Part shown: positions 55,221-63,627 of the stretch, piece by piece
Numbering within the stretch: the stretch's first letter is position 1
Layout of the letters: every line of letters begins with the position of its first letter
Assembly: GCA_903884655.1 (NCBI GenBank)
Contig: CAISFO010000097.1
Location: 1-64,000, forward strand
Direction of reading: 5' to 3'
DNA: 64,000 bases
Origin: an uncultured Holophagaceae bacterium
GTDB lineage: Bacteria > Acidobacteriota > Holophagae > Holophagales > Holophagaceae
Translations under genes and position numbers: made by a program
Notes under the pieces: model-generated
What the model was told of the DNA's origin: nothing
The model's database searches: none
What the model saw: the letters and a program-made list of their open reading frames with translations, nothing else

Positions 55221-56233
55221 CGGGCTTCACCCAGCTCGAGGATCTGGAAGCTGCCCGGCACCATGGCTGGCCGGGTGCCTGGCTTCGCGTCCTTGGCAAC
55301 GGGGGTGAAGTCCGCCGTGGGCAGGTAGAGGCGATGCGTCTTCGGATTGACCACCAGGGTGCGGGCGCCGGGACGGGTGAGGATGGTGGCCGCGACCCCG
55401 TACGTGGTCGGCCCCGTCTGGCGGATCACCGTGACGGTGCCTTCCCCGTTGCTGGCGTAGGCGAGCCCGCTGCCCGGATCGAAGTCGATGCCGTCGGTGC
55501 CCGCCCCGATGGGCAGCGTGGCCAGCACCTTGCCGGTGCCCGCGTCCACCACCGCAGCGAGGCGGTTGCCACCCACGGAGAAGAGCCGGTTCTGCGTCAC
55601 GTCCATGGCCAGACCGCTGGGGCTGTCCAGGGGCTTGATGGACCAGGTGGCCTCCACCTTCAGGGTCCGGGCATTGATGGCCAGGATGGCGGCGGTGTCC
55701 TCGTTGTTCACGTAGACCCGGCCCTTCCCGTCGCAGGCCGAGAACTCGGGCTTCCCGCCCATGGGGATGGTGCCCACCACCTCGGAGGTGACCGCGTCGA
55801 GCACCGTGGCGTTCTTGCCGCGGCCATTGAACGTGAACACGCGCCTGGTCGCCGGTTCGAACAGGATGGCGTCGGGGTTGTCTCCGGTGGTGGCCACCAC
55901 CTTCAGCACCTCGAGGGTCGACAGCTTGAAGACGGTGACCGTGTTGGCCTGGCCATTGCTGGTCCAGCCCCGGTCCAGTTCCCGGGAGAAAGCCACCCCG
56001 TGGACTCCCGCCGTGCCCGGGACCTCGCCCTTCAGGTTCCCGTCCAGGTCCAGGACCATCACCCGCGTGGATCGGGGCACATAGATCCGCCCAGCCTCGG
56101 GGTCCAGGCTGACGTAGTCCCAACGTCCCTCGCCACCGAGCCTGAAGGTGCGCAGCAGCACCGTCCCTGGGCCGGCGGCGAAAGCCGGATGAAGCAGGGC
56201 GGCGGTCAGGAACAGGGACGCGATGGATGGCAT
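55217..56233 (-). CDS. YncE-like beta-propeller protein
   Basis: The 338-residue secreted protein (signal MPSIASLFLTAALLHPAFAA) has repeated YVTN/YncE-type blades: RIYVPRSTRVMVLDLDGNLK, NTVTVFKLSTLEVLKVVATT, NATVLDAVTSEVVGTIPMGG, AILAINARTLKVEATWSIKP and RLAAVVDAGTGKVLATLPIG. Such seven-bladed propellers act as periplasmic binding or scaffolding domains. GGAG lies six bases before ATG 56233. It opens the operon that continues with the barrel protein and ChrA. Confidence 0.88.
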   Translation of the reverse strand: MPSIASLFLTAALLHPAFAAGPGTVLLRTFRLGGEGRWDYVSLDPEAGRIYVPRSTRVMVLDLDGNLKGEVPGTAGVHGVAFSRELDRGWTSNGQANTVTVFKLSTLEVLKVVATTGDNPDAILFEPATRRVFTFNGRGKNATVLDAVTSEVVGTIPMGGKPEFSACDGKGRVYVNNEDTAAILAINARTLKVEATWSIKPLDSPSGLAMDVTQNRLFSVGGNRLAAVVDAGTGKVLATLPIGAGTDGIDFDPGSGLAYASNGEGTVTVIRQTGPTTYGVAATILTRPGARTLVVNPKTHRLYLPTADFTPVAKDAKPGTRPAMVPGSFQILELGEAR

Positions 56234-56376
56234 GGCAGGCTCCGGGGCGTTCACTGAACGTACCACCCTTGGCACCAGGGCAGATCGAGTAACGTGAATC
56301 CCGGTCCCCTCCATGAGGCCAAGCCGGAACTCCTGACGAGCGGACCCATGCCCATCAAGTGCTCGGAAACCCCCAC

Positions 56377-57015
56377 ATGAACCACGTTCCCAGATCCTCA
56401 GCCCAGGCGATGGGCCCCGGCCAGGGCTTCGTGCGGTACGACCTCTTCATTGCGGTGGCCATGCTCTGCCTAGCCCTGGCCGTGATCATCCCCCAGAGCC
56501 AGAAACACGGGCTCAAGGGGGCGCTACTGGCCCTGCTGCTCATGGGCGGGCTCCTCGCAGCCGTGGTGGGTGTGCTGGTGGCCTTCGGCTGGCTCATCGA
56601 GCTGGCGGGAAGCCCCGTGTCGGGTTGGCGCGGGAAGGCCATCCGCGGGGCGGGCCACGCGCTCCGGTTCGGCCTCTTTGGACTCATCGCCTCGGCCCTG
56701 GGTGCCGGACTTTGCGTGTTCCACGGTCTGGCCAGGGCGACTGAGGACTTCATCATCCTGGGGGCTGGCCTCCTGGGGGGAGGGAGCGCCTGTCTCCTCC
56801 ACCATTTCCTGGGACCGGCGCGCTTCTGGCCGGCCTTCAGGCGCTTCTGCCTCGCCCTGCTGGGCTCTTTCCTGGGCGGCATCCTTGGGATTCTCGGGCC
56901 CGGGAACTGGGGGGTGACGATCGGGATCCTGGTTCCCCTGCTGCTCTTCACCCTCCTCGCCGCCCTGGGTCGGATGGCACCTCCCCCGGCAGGCGCTGCG
57001 CCCCCGGGTCGCTGA
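56377..57015 (+). CDS. Integral membrane protein of unknown function
   Basis: The 212-residue protein has about five to six hydrophobic helices (LFIAVAMLCLALAVIIPQSQ, GALLALLLMGGLLAAVVGVL, FGLFGLIASALGAGLCVFHG, FRRFCLALLGSFLGGILGIL, GILVPLLLFTLLAALGRMAP). Charged loops are short. The start could be ATG 56377 or a GTG at 56359. It has no recognised family and no close co-directional neighbour. Confidence 0.6.
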   Translation: MNHVPRSSAQAMGPGQGFVRYDLFIAVAMLCLALAVIIPQSQKHGLKGALLALLLMGGLLAAVVGVLVAFGWLIELAGSPVSGWRGKAIRGAGHALRFGLFGLIASALGAGLCVFHGLARATEDFIILGAGLLGGGSACLLHHFLGPARFWPAFRRFCLALLGSFLGGILGILGPGNWGVTIGILVPLLLFTLLAALGRMAPPPAGAAPPGR

Positions 57016-57053
57016 CGGTACCGCCTCGCCGGAACGGCGCGGGTGTCGATGGT

Positions 57054-59222
57054 TCAGTGCTTGGCTGAGACCGGAGGGGCCGGCGCCAGGAAACCGCGCT
57101 TGCGCATGAGGGCGTCGGTGTTCACGTCCCGGCCCCGGAAGGCACGGAAGGCCTCGCCGGGGTCCTTGGTGTTGCCCACGGAGAGCACTTCCTTCCGCAG
57201 CCGCTCGGCCACGGCCTTGTCCCAGGGGCCCTTCCCTTCCAGGAAGGCTTCCCAGGCGTCGGCCGTGAGGGCATCGCTCCAGAGGTAGGCGTAGTAGCCG
57301 GCCTCGTAGCCGCCGACGGCTCCGGAGAAGATGTGCCCGAACTGGGGAATCCGGTGGCGCATGACGATCTCGCTGGGCATGCCGAGCTTGGCCAGCTCTT
57401 CCCGCTCGAAGGCTGTGGTGTCGATGGTCCTGCCGCCCGCCAGGTGCAGTTTCATGTCGATGACGGCGGAGGCCAGGTACTCCATGGTGTGGAAGCCCCG
57501 GTTGAAGGACTCGGCCTTCTGGATCTTGGCGATGAGCGCGGCGGGAAGTGGCTGGTCGGTCTGGTAGTGGCGCGCAAACCTGTTCAGCACCTCCGGTGTC
57601 ATGAACCAGTGCTCATTGATCTGCGAGGGGAACTCCACGAAGTCCTGGGCCGTGGCCGTTCCAGAGACGCTGGGATAGGTGGAATTGGAGAGCAGCCCAT
57701 GCAGGGCGTGGCCGAACTCGTGGAAGAGGGTCCGGGTGTCATCCAGGGAAATGAGCACGGGCTGCCCCGGGACACCTTTCACGAAGTTGGAGTTGTTGGA
57801 AACGATAGGCGTCACCTCCTGCTCCATTCGGTTCTGGGTTCGGTACTCATCCATCCAGGCGCCGGAGCGCTTGCCTTCCCGGGCGAAGGGATCGAAGTAC
57901 CAGAGGCCCACCTGCGCGCCCTTGGCGTCCTTGACCGCGTAGACGGTGACATCGGGATGCTGCACCTCGACATCCTTGAGGAGGGTGAAGTGCAGCCCGT
58001 AGAGCTCCCCAGCGGCCCAGAACATCCCCTCCCGGAGCCTGTCGAGCTGCAGGTAGGGCGTGACCTCGTTGAGGTCGAGGTCGTACTTGGCCTTGCGGAC
58101 TTTTTCAGCGTAGAAGCGGTAGTCCCAGGGGGCGATCTTCTGCCTCGCGCCGATCGAGTCGGCGAAGGCCTGCATGGCGGCCACATCCGTCTGGATCTGG
58201 GCCACACAGGGCTTCCACATGGCCTCCATGAGCGCCACGGCCCGTTCCGGTTTCTGGGCCATGGACAGCTCCACGGCCCAGTGGGCATGCGTGGCATAGC
58301 CCAGGAGCTGGGCCCGCTCGAACCGGAGCTTGAGCATCTCGGCCGCGATGGCCTTGTTGTCCGTATCGCCGCCGTTGTCGCCCCGGCTCACGAAGGTCCG
58401 CCAGACCTGCTCCCGGAGTCCGCGATTCTCGGCATAGGTCAGGAAGGGATCCGCGGCGGAACGGGTGTTACTGATGACCCACTTCCCCTTGAGGCCGTGC
58501 TTCTCCGCGGCGCGCGCGGCGGCGGCCTTCAGGCTCTGGCTCAGACCGGCGAGGTCTTCCGCCCGGTCGATGACGGTGAACCGGTTCGTTTCCTCCGCGA
58601 GCAGATTCTGGCTGAATCGGGTGCCAAGCGAGGCCAGTTGCTGGTTCAGCTCGCTGAGCCGGGCTTTCTGGGCGGCCTCGAGCTTCGCTCCGCTGCGCAC
58701 GAAGTTGGTGTAGTAGAGCCAGGTCAGGCGCCGCTGTTCCGGTGTCAGCGAACCCTTGGCGGCCTGGAGGTGCACGGCCTCGATGCGCCGGAAGAGGGCT
58801 CCGTTCTGGATGATCTCGTCCGAGAAGGCCGCCAGCTTCGGGGCCATTTCTGCTTCGACCTTCGGGATGACCCCCAGGTTCAGTGTGCCGGCGTGGACGC
58901 TGAACAGGACCTTCAGCCGGTCCAGGGCGGCGCTGGACTGCTCCATGGCCAGAATGGTGTTGGTGAAGGAGGCGGGGGCCGGATTATCGGTGATGCGCTG
59001 GATGGCCAGGCGCTGGTCACTCATGGCCGCGGAGAAGGCGGCGGGGAACTCGGCCGGCTTGACCTTCGACCATGCCGGCGTGCCGCCATGGTTGCCTTGC
59101 CAGGGAGAGAGCATGGCTGACTCCTTTCCAGGGGTTGCCGTGGGGGCGCCGGAGCGACCCGGGAGGGCTCCCAGGAGCAGCGCCGCGATGAGGCCCAACC
59201 GGGCGCAGACAGGGGAGGTCAT
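57054..59222 (-). CDS. dcp: Secreted M3-family metallopeptidase (Dcp-like)
   Basis: The 722-residue protein has a signal peptide (ARLGLIAALLLGALPGRSGA) followed by the mostly helical M3 fold. The zinc motif is RTLFHEFGHALHGLLSNSTY, at about residue 500, with HE and H as ligands; the third ligand is Glu in VEFPSQINEHWFM. The upstream segments PDVTVYAVKDAKGAQVGLWY and FDPFAREGKRSGAWMDEYRT are characteristic of peptidyl-dipeptidase Dcp. It removes dipeptides from the C-terminus of peptides; a periplasmic location is expected. The ATG 59222 is the first in a long open frame and gives a good signal peptide. Confidence 0.92.
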   Translation of the reverse strand: MTSPVCARLGLIAALLLGALPGRSGAPTATPGKESAMLSPWQGNHGGTPAWSKVKPAEFPAAFSAAMSDQRLAIQRITDNPAPASFTNTILAMEQSSAALDRLKVLFSVHAGTLNLGVIPKVEAEMAPKLAAFSDEIIQNGALFRRIEAVHLQAAKGSLTPEQRRLTWLYYTNFVRSGAKLEAAQKARLSELNQQLASLGTRFSQNLLAEETNRFTVIDRAEDLAGLSQSLKAAAARAAEKHGLKGKWVISNTRSAADPFLTYAENRGLREQVWRTFVSRGDNGGDTDNKAIAAEMLKLRFERAQLLGYATHAHWAVELSMAQKPERAVALMEAMWKPCVAQIQTDVAAMQAFADSIGARQKIAPWDYRFYAEKVRKAKYDLDLNEVTPYLQLDRLREGMFWAAGELYGLHFTLLKDVEVQHPDVTVYAVKDAKGAQVGLWYFDPFAREGKRSGAWMDEYRTQNRMEQEVTPIVSNNSNFVKGVPGQPVLISLDDTRTLFHEFGHALHGLLSNSTYPSVSGTATAQDFVEFPSQINEHWFMTPEVLNRFARHYQTDQPLPAALIAKIQKAESFNRGFHTMEYLASAVIDMKLHLAGGRTIDTTAFEREELAKLGMPSEIVMRHRIPQFGHIFSGAVGGYEAGYYAYLWSDALTADAWEAFLEGKGPWDKAVAERLRKEVLSVGNTKDPGEAFRAFRGRDVNTDALMRKRGFLAPAPPVSAKH

Positions 59223-59397
59223 GGAGTCTCCTATTCAGCAACTCCTGCCCATGTTGCCGGAGTTTTGTCTGCCGGGCCGGAATGGGGAGGGGTTTCGTGC
59301 GCCCCGGGGCATTCCTTAGGCCCCAGATAGACTAACTGTCAACCTGGATGGGAATCTCCCCAGACACTTTCAGCGCATGCCTCCATCGAAGGGACTC

Positions 59398-60504
59398 ATG
59401 TTCAAGGTTGCCTCCTGGTTCAGACCTCGACCCTCCTCCGAGGGCCGTGGAGTCGTCGACCCGGTGACCCCCTTCATCGTGGCCCTGGACCTCAAGGCCG
59501 ACCGGGCGCACCCCGGCGCCGGGGTTGACCCAGTCCTGGGGGCCAGGGACTTCGAACCGGTGCTGGCGGCGCTCCAGCCACAGCTGACGCAGCTCTTTTT
59601 GCGAATGCCCGATGCATGTCCGCTGGCGATGTGGTCCGAGTGGCTTCCGCGTCTCGAGTCCCTCGGTCTCAGGTACCACCTGGAGACCCGGCTGCCCTGG
59701 CTGGAGCCACGGCCACTGCTGGGTCGGCTCCATGCCCTGGAACGCCTGGACCGGCTGCGGATCCCCATGACAGGGTTCGAGGACTGGACCAACGGCCCCG
59801 GGGCATCCCAGCTCCAGATGGCCTTGGACACGGGTCTGAACGTCTGGAGCATCCTGCCTCTGGCGGCCGCTGGCGCCGGGGACCTGGAAGCGCGGGTAGC
59901 CAGGGGGCAGTCCATGGGCCTGCGGGGGATGAGCTTCAAGCTGCCCGGTCAGGTCGAGCCGGGCCAGGAGGGCGAATGCCTTCGGGCCCTGTCGGCGGTC
60001 TACGCGCGGGGCTACCCCGTGTACCTGGAGGGCTGCCTGCCCGTGGAAGCCCCCCCGCTGGTCCCGGCTCCGGACCGGATCCGACATCGACGCGAGGGGA
60101 TCTGCTGGGTGGATGGTTCCGCCCAGGTCTGGACCTGTCCGCACGCAGAGGCACCGCTTGGAAGCCTGCGGCAGGCGTCGCTGGAATCCCTGTGGGCCGA
60201 CGGGCCTCCGGTTGAAACCGAGGCCACCCCGGCCGCGCCACCACCCGCCCTCCACCTGGACGAGACCCTCTGCCCCCTGGCCTTCTGTGACATCCGGACA
60301 GAAGCCGAAGGTGCCCTGCTGGTCCATGGCTACCGGTTCATGCCAGTCACGGCTCGTGGCCTGGATGTGGTCCGTGCTTTCGACGGACAGCAGACGCTCC
60401 ACCAATTGAACAAGCGCTTCGGAAAGGAAACCGCAACCTTGGCACTGGCCCTGTTCCAGCGGGACATGCTCCGCTTCGTGCAGCCGGACGACGATCATGC
60501 CTAG
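59398..60504 (+). CDS. Radical-SAM-like protein lacking the CxxxCxxC motif
   Basis: The 368-residue protein resembles the second half of a radical SAM/SPASM enzyme. Residues 25-185 look like a degenerate barrel (TPFIVALDLKADRAHPG, LTQLFLRMPDACPLAMW) with no CxxxCxxC motif. A SPASM-like region follows: C236 (GICWVDGSAQVWTCPHAEAP) and C247, then LGSLRQASLESLW, C292 and C297. Residues about 305-362 (GALLVHGYRFMPVTARGLDV to ALFQRDMLRFV) resemble a PqqD-like peptide-binding domain. ATG 59398 has GAAGGGA upstream; ATG 59377 is an alternative. It overlaps the intact radical SAM gene by eight bases and is probably its partner or substrate adaptor. Confidence 0.65.
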   Translation: MFKVASWFRPRPSSEGRGVVDPVTPFIVALDLKADRAHPGAGVDPVLGARDFEPVLAALQPQLTQLFLRMPDACPLAMWSEWLPRLESLGLRYHLETRLPWLEPRPLLGRLHALERLDRLRIPMTGFEDWTNGPGASQLQMALDTGLNVWSILPLAAAGAGDLEARVARGQSMGLRGMSFKLPGQVEPGQEGECLRALSAVYARGYPVYLEGCLPVEAPPLVPAPDRIRHRREGICWVDGSAQVWTCPHAEAPLGSLRQASLESLWADGPPVETEATPAAPPPALHLDETLCPLAFCDIRTEAEGALLVHGYRFMPVTARGLDVVRAFDGQQTLHQLNKRFGKETATLALALFQRDMLRFVQPDDDHA

Positions 60505-62080
60505 CCACCTCTTCCTGCCCATCCCAGACGAGCTGCCCCGATCCTGGTTCGTGGCCGCCACCCCCGATGTGTACCTGTCCCGCCGGGGCCGCGACATTCT
60601 GCTGGTGGAGCCGGAGAGCGCCTCCTGGCTGGTGCTGCAGGATGAAGCCTGGGAGCTGTTCGCCCTGCTGTCGGGAAGGACGGTCGGAACGACGACAGAG
60701 AAAAGTCACCAGCTCTGGCAGGTGGGCGATCTGGCGGACCAGTCCTCCCTGGGGAAGGCCGCGTTCAACCGGGTCGTCATGGACCTCTTCCGCACCAACA
60801 TGATCTCGGTGAACGGCAAGCGGTACTTCGAACCGTCCCGCATGTGGGAGGTCCAGGCCCATCCCCACTACTTCAACATCCACATGACCGAAGCCTGCAA
60901 CCTGGGATGTACCTACTGCCGTGTGTCCTCCCCCGAGCGGGCCCAGCTGGCGGACCCCGCCCTGGTGCGGCGCATCGTGCGCCGCGTCATCGAGGAAAGC
61001 CCCCTCCAGAGCCTGGTCATCAGCTTCCACGGCGGCGAGCCGCTGCTCAACCTGCCCGGCATCCGGGCCGGCGCGGAGGAGGCTGCCACCGTGGCCCAAG
61101 CCTGCGGCAAGCAGGTGGAGCTGCTGGTCCAGACCAACGGCACCCTGCTCACCCCTGAAACCGTCGAGGCCCTCCGGCGCCTCAAAGTGGGGATCGGCGT
61201 CAGCATCGACGGCCCCGCGCCCATCCATGACCTGCATCGGGTGGACCGGGGCGGTGAGGGTTCCTACGAGCGGGTGGCCCAGGGGATCAGGACCGTAAGC
61301 GACCAGGGCGCCCCGCCGGGCCTCCTGGCGGTGGTGCATGACCCTTCAGGTTATGTGGCCATCGCGGACCACCTGGTGCGGACCTTCCACGTCACATCCC
61401 TGCGGGTGAACATGTCCTCCCTGGAGGGCCGGGCGGGCGAATCCCTAAGCTTTCCCGCGGATCGGGGCGCGGCCTTCGCTCGGGGCTGGCTGAGCCTGCT
61501 GGACTATGCCGAAGCCTATGTGCAGGAAACCGGCATCTGGCTGGACATCGCCGACCTCAACCTGTTCCTGTTCCACCTGGTCTCCAAGGAACGGCCGCAC
61601 ATGTGCTACCGCTCGCCCTGTGGCGTGGGGAACTCCATCCTGGGCTTCAGCGCCGACGGCGGGATGTACCTCTGCGATGAGCTGGTGGGCGAGCCCGGGT
61701 CTTACCTCGGGAACATCCAGGAGGCGGGCAACCTCAGGAAGCTGCTGGACAGCGCTTCCGTCAAGGCGGACCTCATGGAACGCCGCCGGGTCGAGTGCGT
61801 GCCGAAGTGCGCCATCTGCCCCTGGAAGCGGTTCCATGGCAGCGGCTGTGCCAACAAGGCCTTCCGTTACTTTGGGACCTTTGGGAAGGAAGATCCCCTG
61901 TGCCGCTTCTACAGCGTGATTTTCGAAGAGCTGATGTGGCGGGTGCACAGGAATCCATCCCTGCTTCGGCTCTGCAATCAGTACGCCCAGCACGCCATGG
62001 GCTCGGAAGCCGTTGACAGCCTGATCGAGGCCTATATCCTTTCAATCACTCAACAGAAACCAGTGCAGCCTTCTCTCTGA
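60497..62080 (+). CDS. Radical SAM/SPASM maturase
   Basis: The 527-residue enzyme has an N-terminal PqqD-like region (VYLSRRGRDILLVEPESASW to MISVNGKRYFEP). The radical SAM core carries the cluster motif C134-C138-C141 (TEACNLGCTYCRVSSPERAQ), the SAM-binding GGEP at 179-182 (ISFHGGEPLLNL) and GVSIDGP. A SPASM region with cysteines C370, C375, C393, C434, C438, C441, C451 and C469 (RVECVPKCAICPW) holds auxiliary clusters. CRVSS after the cluster motif recalls the CxxxCxYCxxS pattern of His-Xaa-Ser-system maturases. It lies directly before the His-Xaa-Asn repeat protein gene (12 bp) and probably modifies it. Confidence 0.88.
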   Translation: MPSHLFLPIPDELPRSWFVAATPDVYLSRRGRDILLVEPESASWLVLQDEAWELFALLSGRTVGTTTEKSHQLWQVGDLADQSSLGKAAFNRVVMDLFRTNMISVNGKRYFEPSRMWEVQAHPHYFNIHMTEACNLGCTYCRVSSPERAQLADPALVRRIVRRVIEESPLQSLVISFHGGEPLLNLPGIRAGAEEAATVAQACGKQVELLVQTNGTLLTPETVEALRRLKVGIGVSIDGPAPIHDLHRVDRGGEGSYERVAQGIRTVSDQGAPPGLLAVVHDPSGYVAIADHLVRTFHVTSLRVNMSSLEGRAGESLSFPADRGAAFARGWLSLLDYAEAYVQETGIWLDIADLNLFLFHLVSKERPHMCYRSPCGVGNSILGFSADGGMYLCDELVGEPGSYLGNIQEAGNLRKLLDSASVKADLMERRRVECVPKCAICPWKRFHGSGCANKAFRYFGTFGKEDPLCRFYSVIFEELMWRVHRNPSLLRLCNQYAQHAMGSEAVDSLIEAYILSITQQKPVQPSL

Positions 62081-62092
62081 AGCCAGGAGGAC

Positions 62093-62644
62093 GTGATGAA
62101 TGACCGTCTGTCTGTCCACCCGCCCTCCAGACGTCGTGGCAACCCCAGTCTGACGCCGGTCCCGGGACTGACGCCCGTCATCCTGGACCGGCCCAGCGCA
62201 GCCTTCCGCCTCCAGCGTTCCCTCCTTTCCTTTGCGGTGCTGGCGCTCTCCCTGCCTCTGTTCCAGACGCCGGTCTTCGGGATGGACCGGGCCGCCGCCC
62301 GGCTGAAGGAGAAGTGCGCCACGCTTCTGGCGAGCGCGGGAGAGAACGGCGGGCTGGGCACCTTCGCCCCCGGTGTCTCCTCCACGAACCCGGAACTGTT
62401 CCTGGCCGGCCACACCAACGTGCCCGGCAGGAGCGTCCCCGGCGTGAACCGCCCCCACACCAACGTGCCCCACACGAACGTGCCCGGGAAACACGTCAAT
62501 GTGCCCTCGGAGGTCGGCCACGCCAACCTGCAGCGGCCGCACGCCAACTCCGCCCACACGAACATCGGCCACACCAACACGGCCCACCAGAACACGCCAC
62601 ACACGAACATCACCACGCCAAACAAGGGTTCGGAAAAGACCTGA
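62093..62644 (+). CDS. His-Xaa-Asn repeat protein, probable maturase substrate
   Basis: The 183-residue protein has a polar N-terminal stretch of about 42 residues, a hydrophobic signal/anchor (LLSFAVLALSLPLFQTPVFG) and a linker with one Cys (C74). The C-terminal region carries ten His-Xaa-Asn motifs starting at H106, H121, H126, H133, H142, H149, H154, H159, H164 and H169. The last five are spaced exactly five residues apart (AHTNIGHTNTAHQNTPHTN), mostly xHTN(V/I/T). AGCCAGGAGG lies upstream of the ATG. The gene sits 12 bp after the radical SAM gene. A His-Xaa-Ser repeat protein in the same kind of setting (HxsA) is a known radical SAM substrate candidate; this one uses Asn. Confidence 0.7.
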   Translation: MMNDRLSVHPPSRRRGNPSLTPVPGLTPVILDRPSAAFRLQRSLLSFAVLALSLPLFQTPVFGMDRAAARLKEKCATLLASAGENGGLGTFAPGVSSTNPELFLAGHTNVPGRSVPGVNRPHTNVPHTNVPGKHVNVPSEVGHANLQRPHANSAHTNIGHTNTAHQNTPHTNITTPNKGSEKT

Positions 62645-62667
62645 GGACCAAGCCCGGAGTCCTGCCG

Positions 62668-63603
62668 ATGCGACACCCCGCCTTGCCTTCCCCGAAGGCG
62701 CTGTTCGCCTTGATCCTCCTGGCTGGAGTTTGCGGGCAGGCCATGGGCCAGTCGGAATGCCGGGAGCGCGCCCGGCGGCTCACCAATGCGGCCCAGCGCT
62801 GTCGGCAGCGCCTGGCCTCAGGTGAACTCCAGACCTGCACGGTGACCCTCGGCTTTCGCAATGACCAGGAAGTGAGCATCGAGCAGGCGGAGGCTCTGGC
62901 GGCCGCCTTCAACCGGAACGCGGACCGCTACGAAGCCCTCCAGCGGAGCATCCAGGCCGTGCGGGACAAGATCGCTCTCGATCAGCGGGCCATCACCATG
63001 CATGGCTTCACCAAGCAGGAACGGGATTTCGAGGACTGGGTGGAACTCAGCTCCGAGTCGCAGAAGGAATTCGAGGACTCCGTGGTGAGCGGGGCCATCG
63101 ACACGGCCCTCCTGGGTGTCAAGGTCGGCTCGACCAAGCTCGCTTCCCTCAGCAACTCCAAGGTCGACCAGGTCATCAAGGAAGCGAAGGCGCTGGGAAT
63201 GGAAGACTCCCTCTTCTACGATGCCCTCAAGGCCTGCAAGGCGGCGAAGAACAGAAAGGCCGCGGCCAAGGCCATCGGCGAAGCCATGGAGCGCCTGCAG
63301 AAGGCCAAGGACAAGTACCAGATGGCCAAGGATCGCAACGGCCTCAAGGCCACGGCCACCATCCTGGGATGGTGTGTCGAGGACCCCAAACTGACCCTCC
63401 TGGTCACGGAAGTCGACATCACCATCGCCGCCATCTTCAACAATGCCACCCGGCGCGTGAGCATGAGCCAGATCGAGGCCTTGAACAAACTCACGGAGGG
63501 TGAACTCAAGGGGATTAAGGCCGTCTCGGGCGTAATCAAAGAACATGTCAGCCAGCTGCAGTCCCTGAAGACCCAGCTGCGGCAGGTTCCCGGCTGCTAT
63601 TAG
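62668..63603 (+). CDS. Secreted helical protein, end of the repeat-protein operon
   Basis: The 311-residue protein has a signal peptide (LPSPKALFALILLAGVCGQAMG) followed by long amphipathic helices (AEALAAAFNRNADRYEALQR, AIGEAMERLQKAKDKYQMAK) and few aromatic residues. It has no recognised family. GGAG lies eight bases before ATG 62668, and the gap to the repeat-protein gene is 23 bp, so it is probably the fourth gene of that operon. Its TAG is inside a hairpin that also contains the stop of the convergent gene. Confidence 0.6.
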   Translation: MRHPALPSPKALFALILLAGVCGQAMGQSECRERARRLTNAAQRCRQRLASGELQTCTVTLGFRNDQEVSIEQAEALAAAFNRNADRYEALQRSIQAVRDKIALDQRAITMHGFTKQERDFEDWVELSSESQKEFEDSVVSGAIDTALLGVKVGSTKLASLSNSKVDQVIKEAKALGMEDSLFYDALKACKAAKNRKAAAKAIGEAMERLQKAKDKYQMAKDRNGLKATATILGWCVEDPKLTLLVTEVDITIAAIFNNATRRVSMSQIEALNKLTEGELKGIKAVSGVIKEHVSQLQSLKTQLRQVPGCY

Positions 63604-63627
63604 GGTCCGCTTTTAAAACAGACCCTA
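63601..63627. terminator. Hairpin containing both convergent stop codons
   Basis: TAGGGTC (63601-63607) pairs with GACCCTA (63621-63627) around a 13-nt loop with TTTTAAAA. The first three bases are the TAG stop of the plus-strand gene and the last three are the stop of the minus-strand gene. The loop is rich in T on both strands. It probably acts as a shared bidirectional terminator. Confidence 0.55.
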
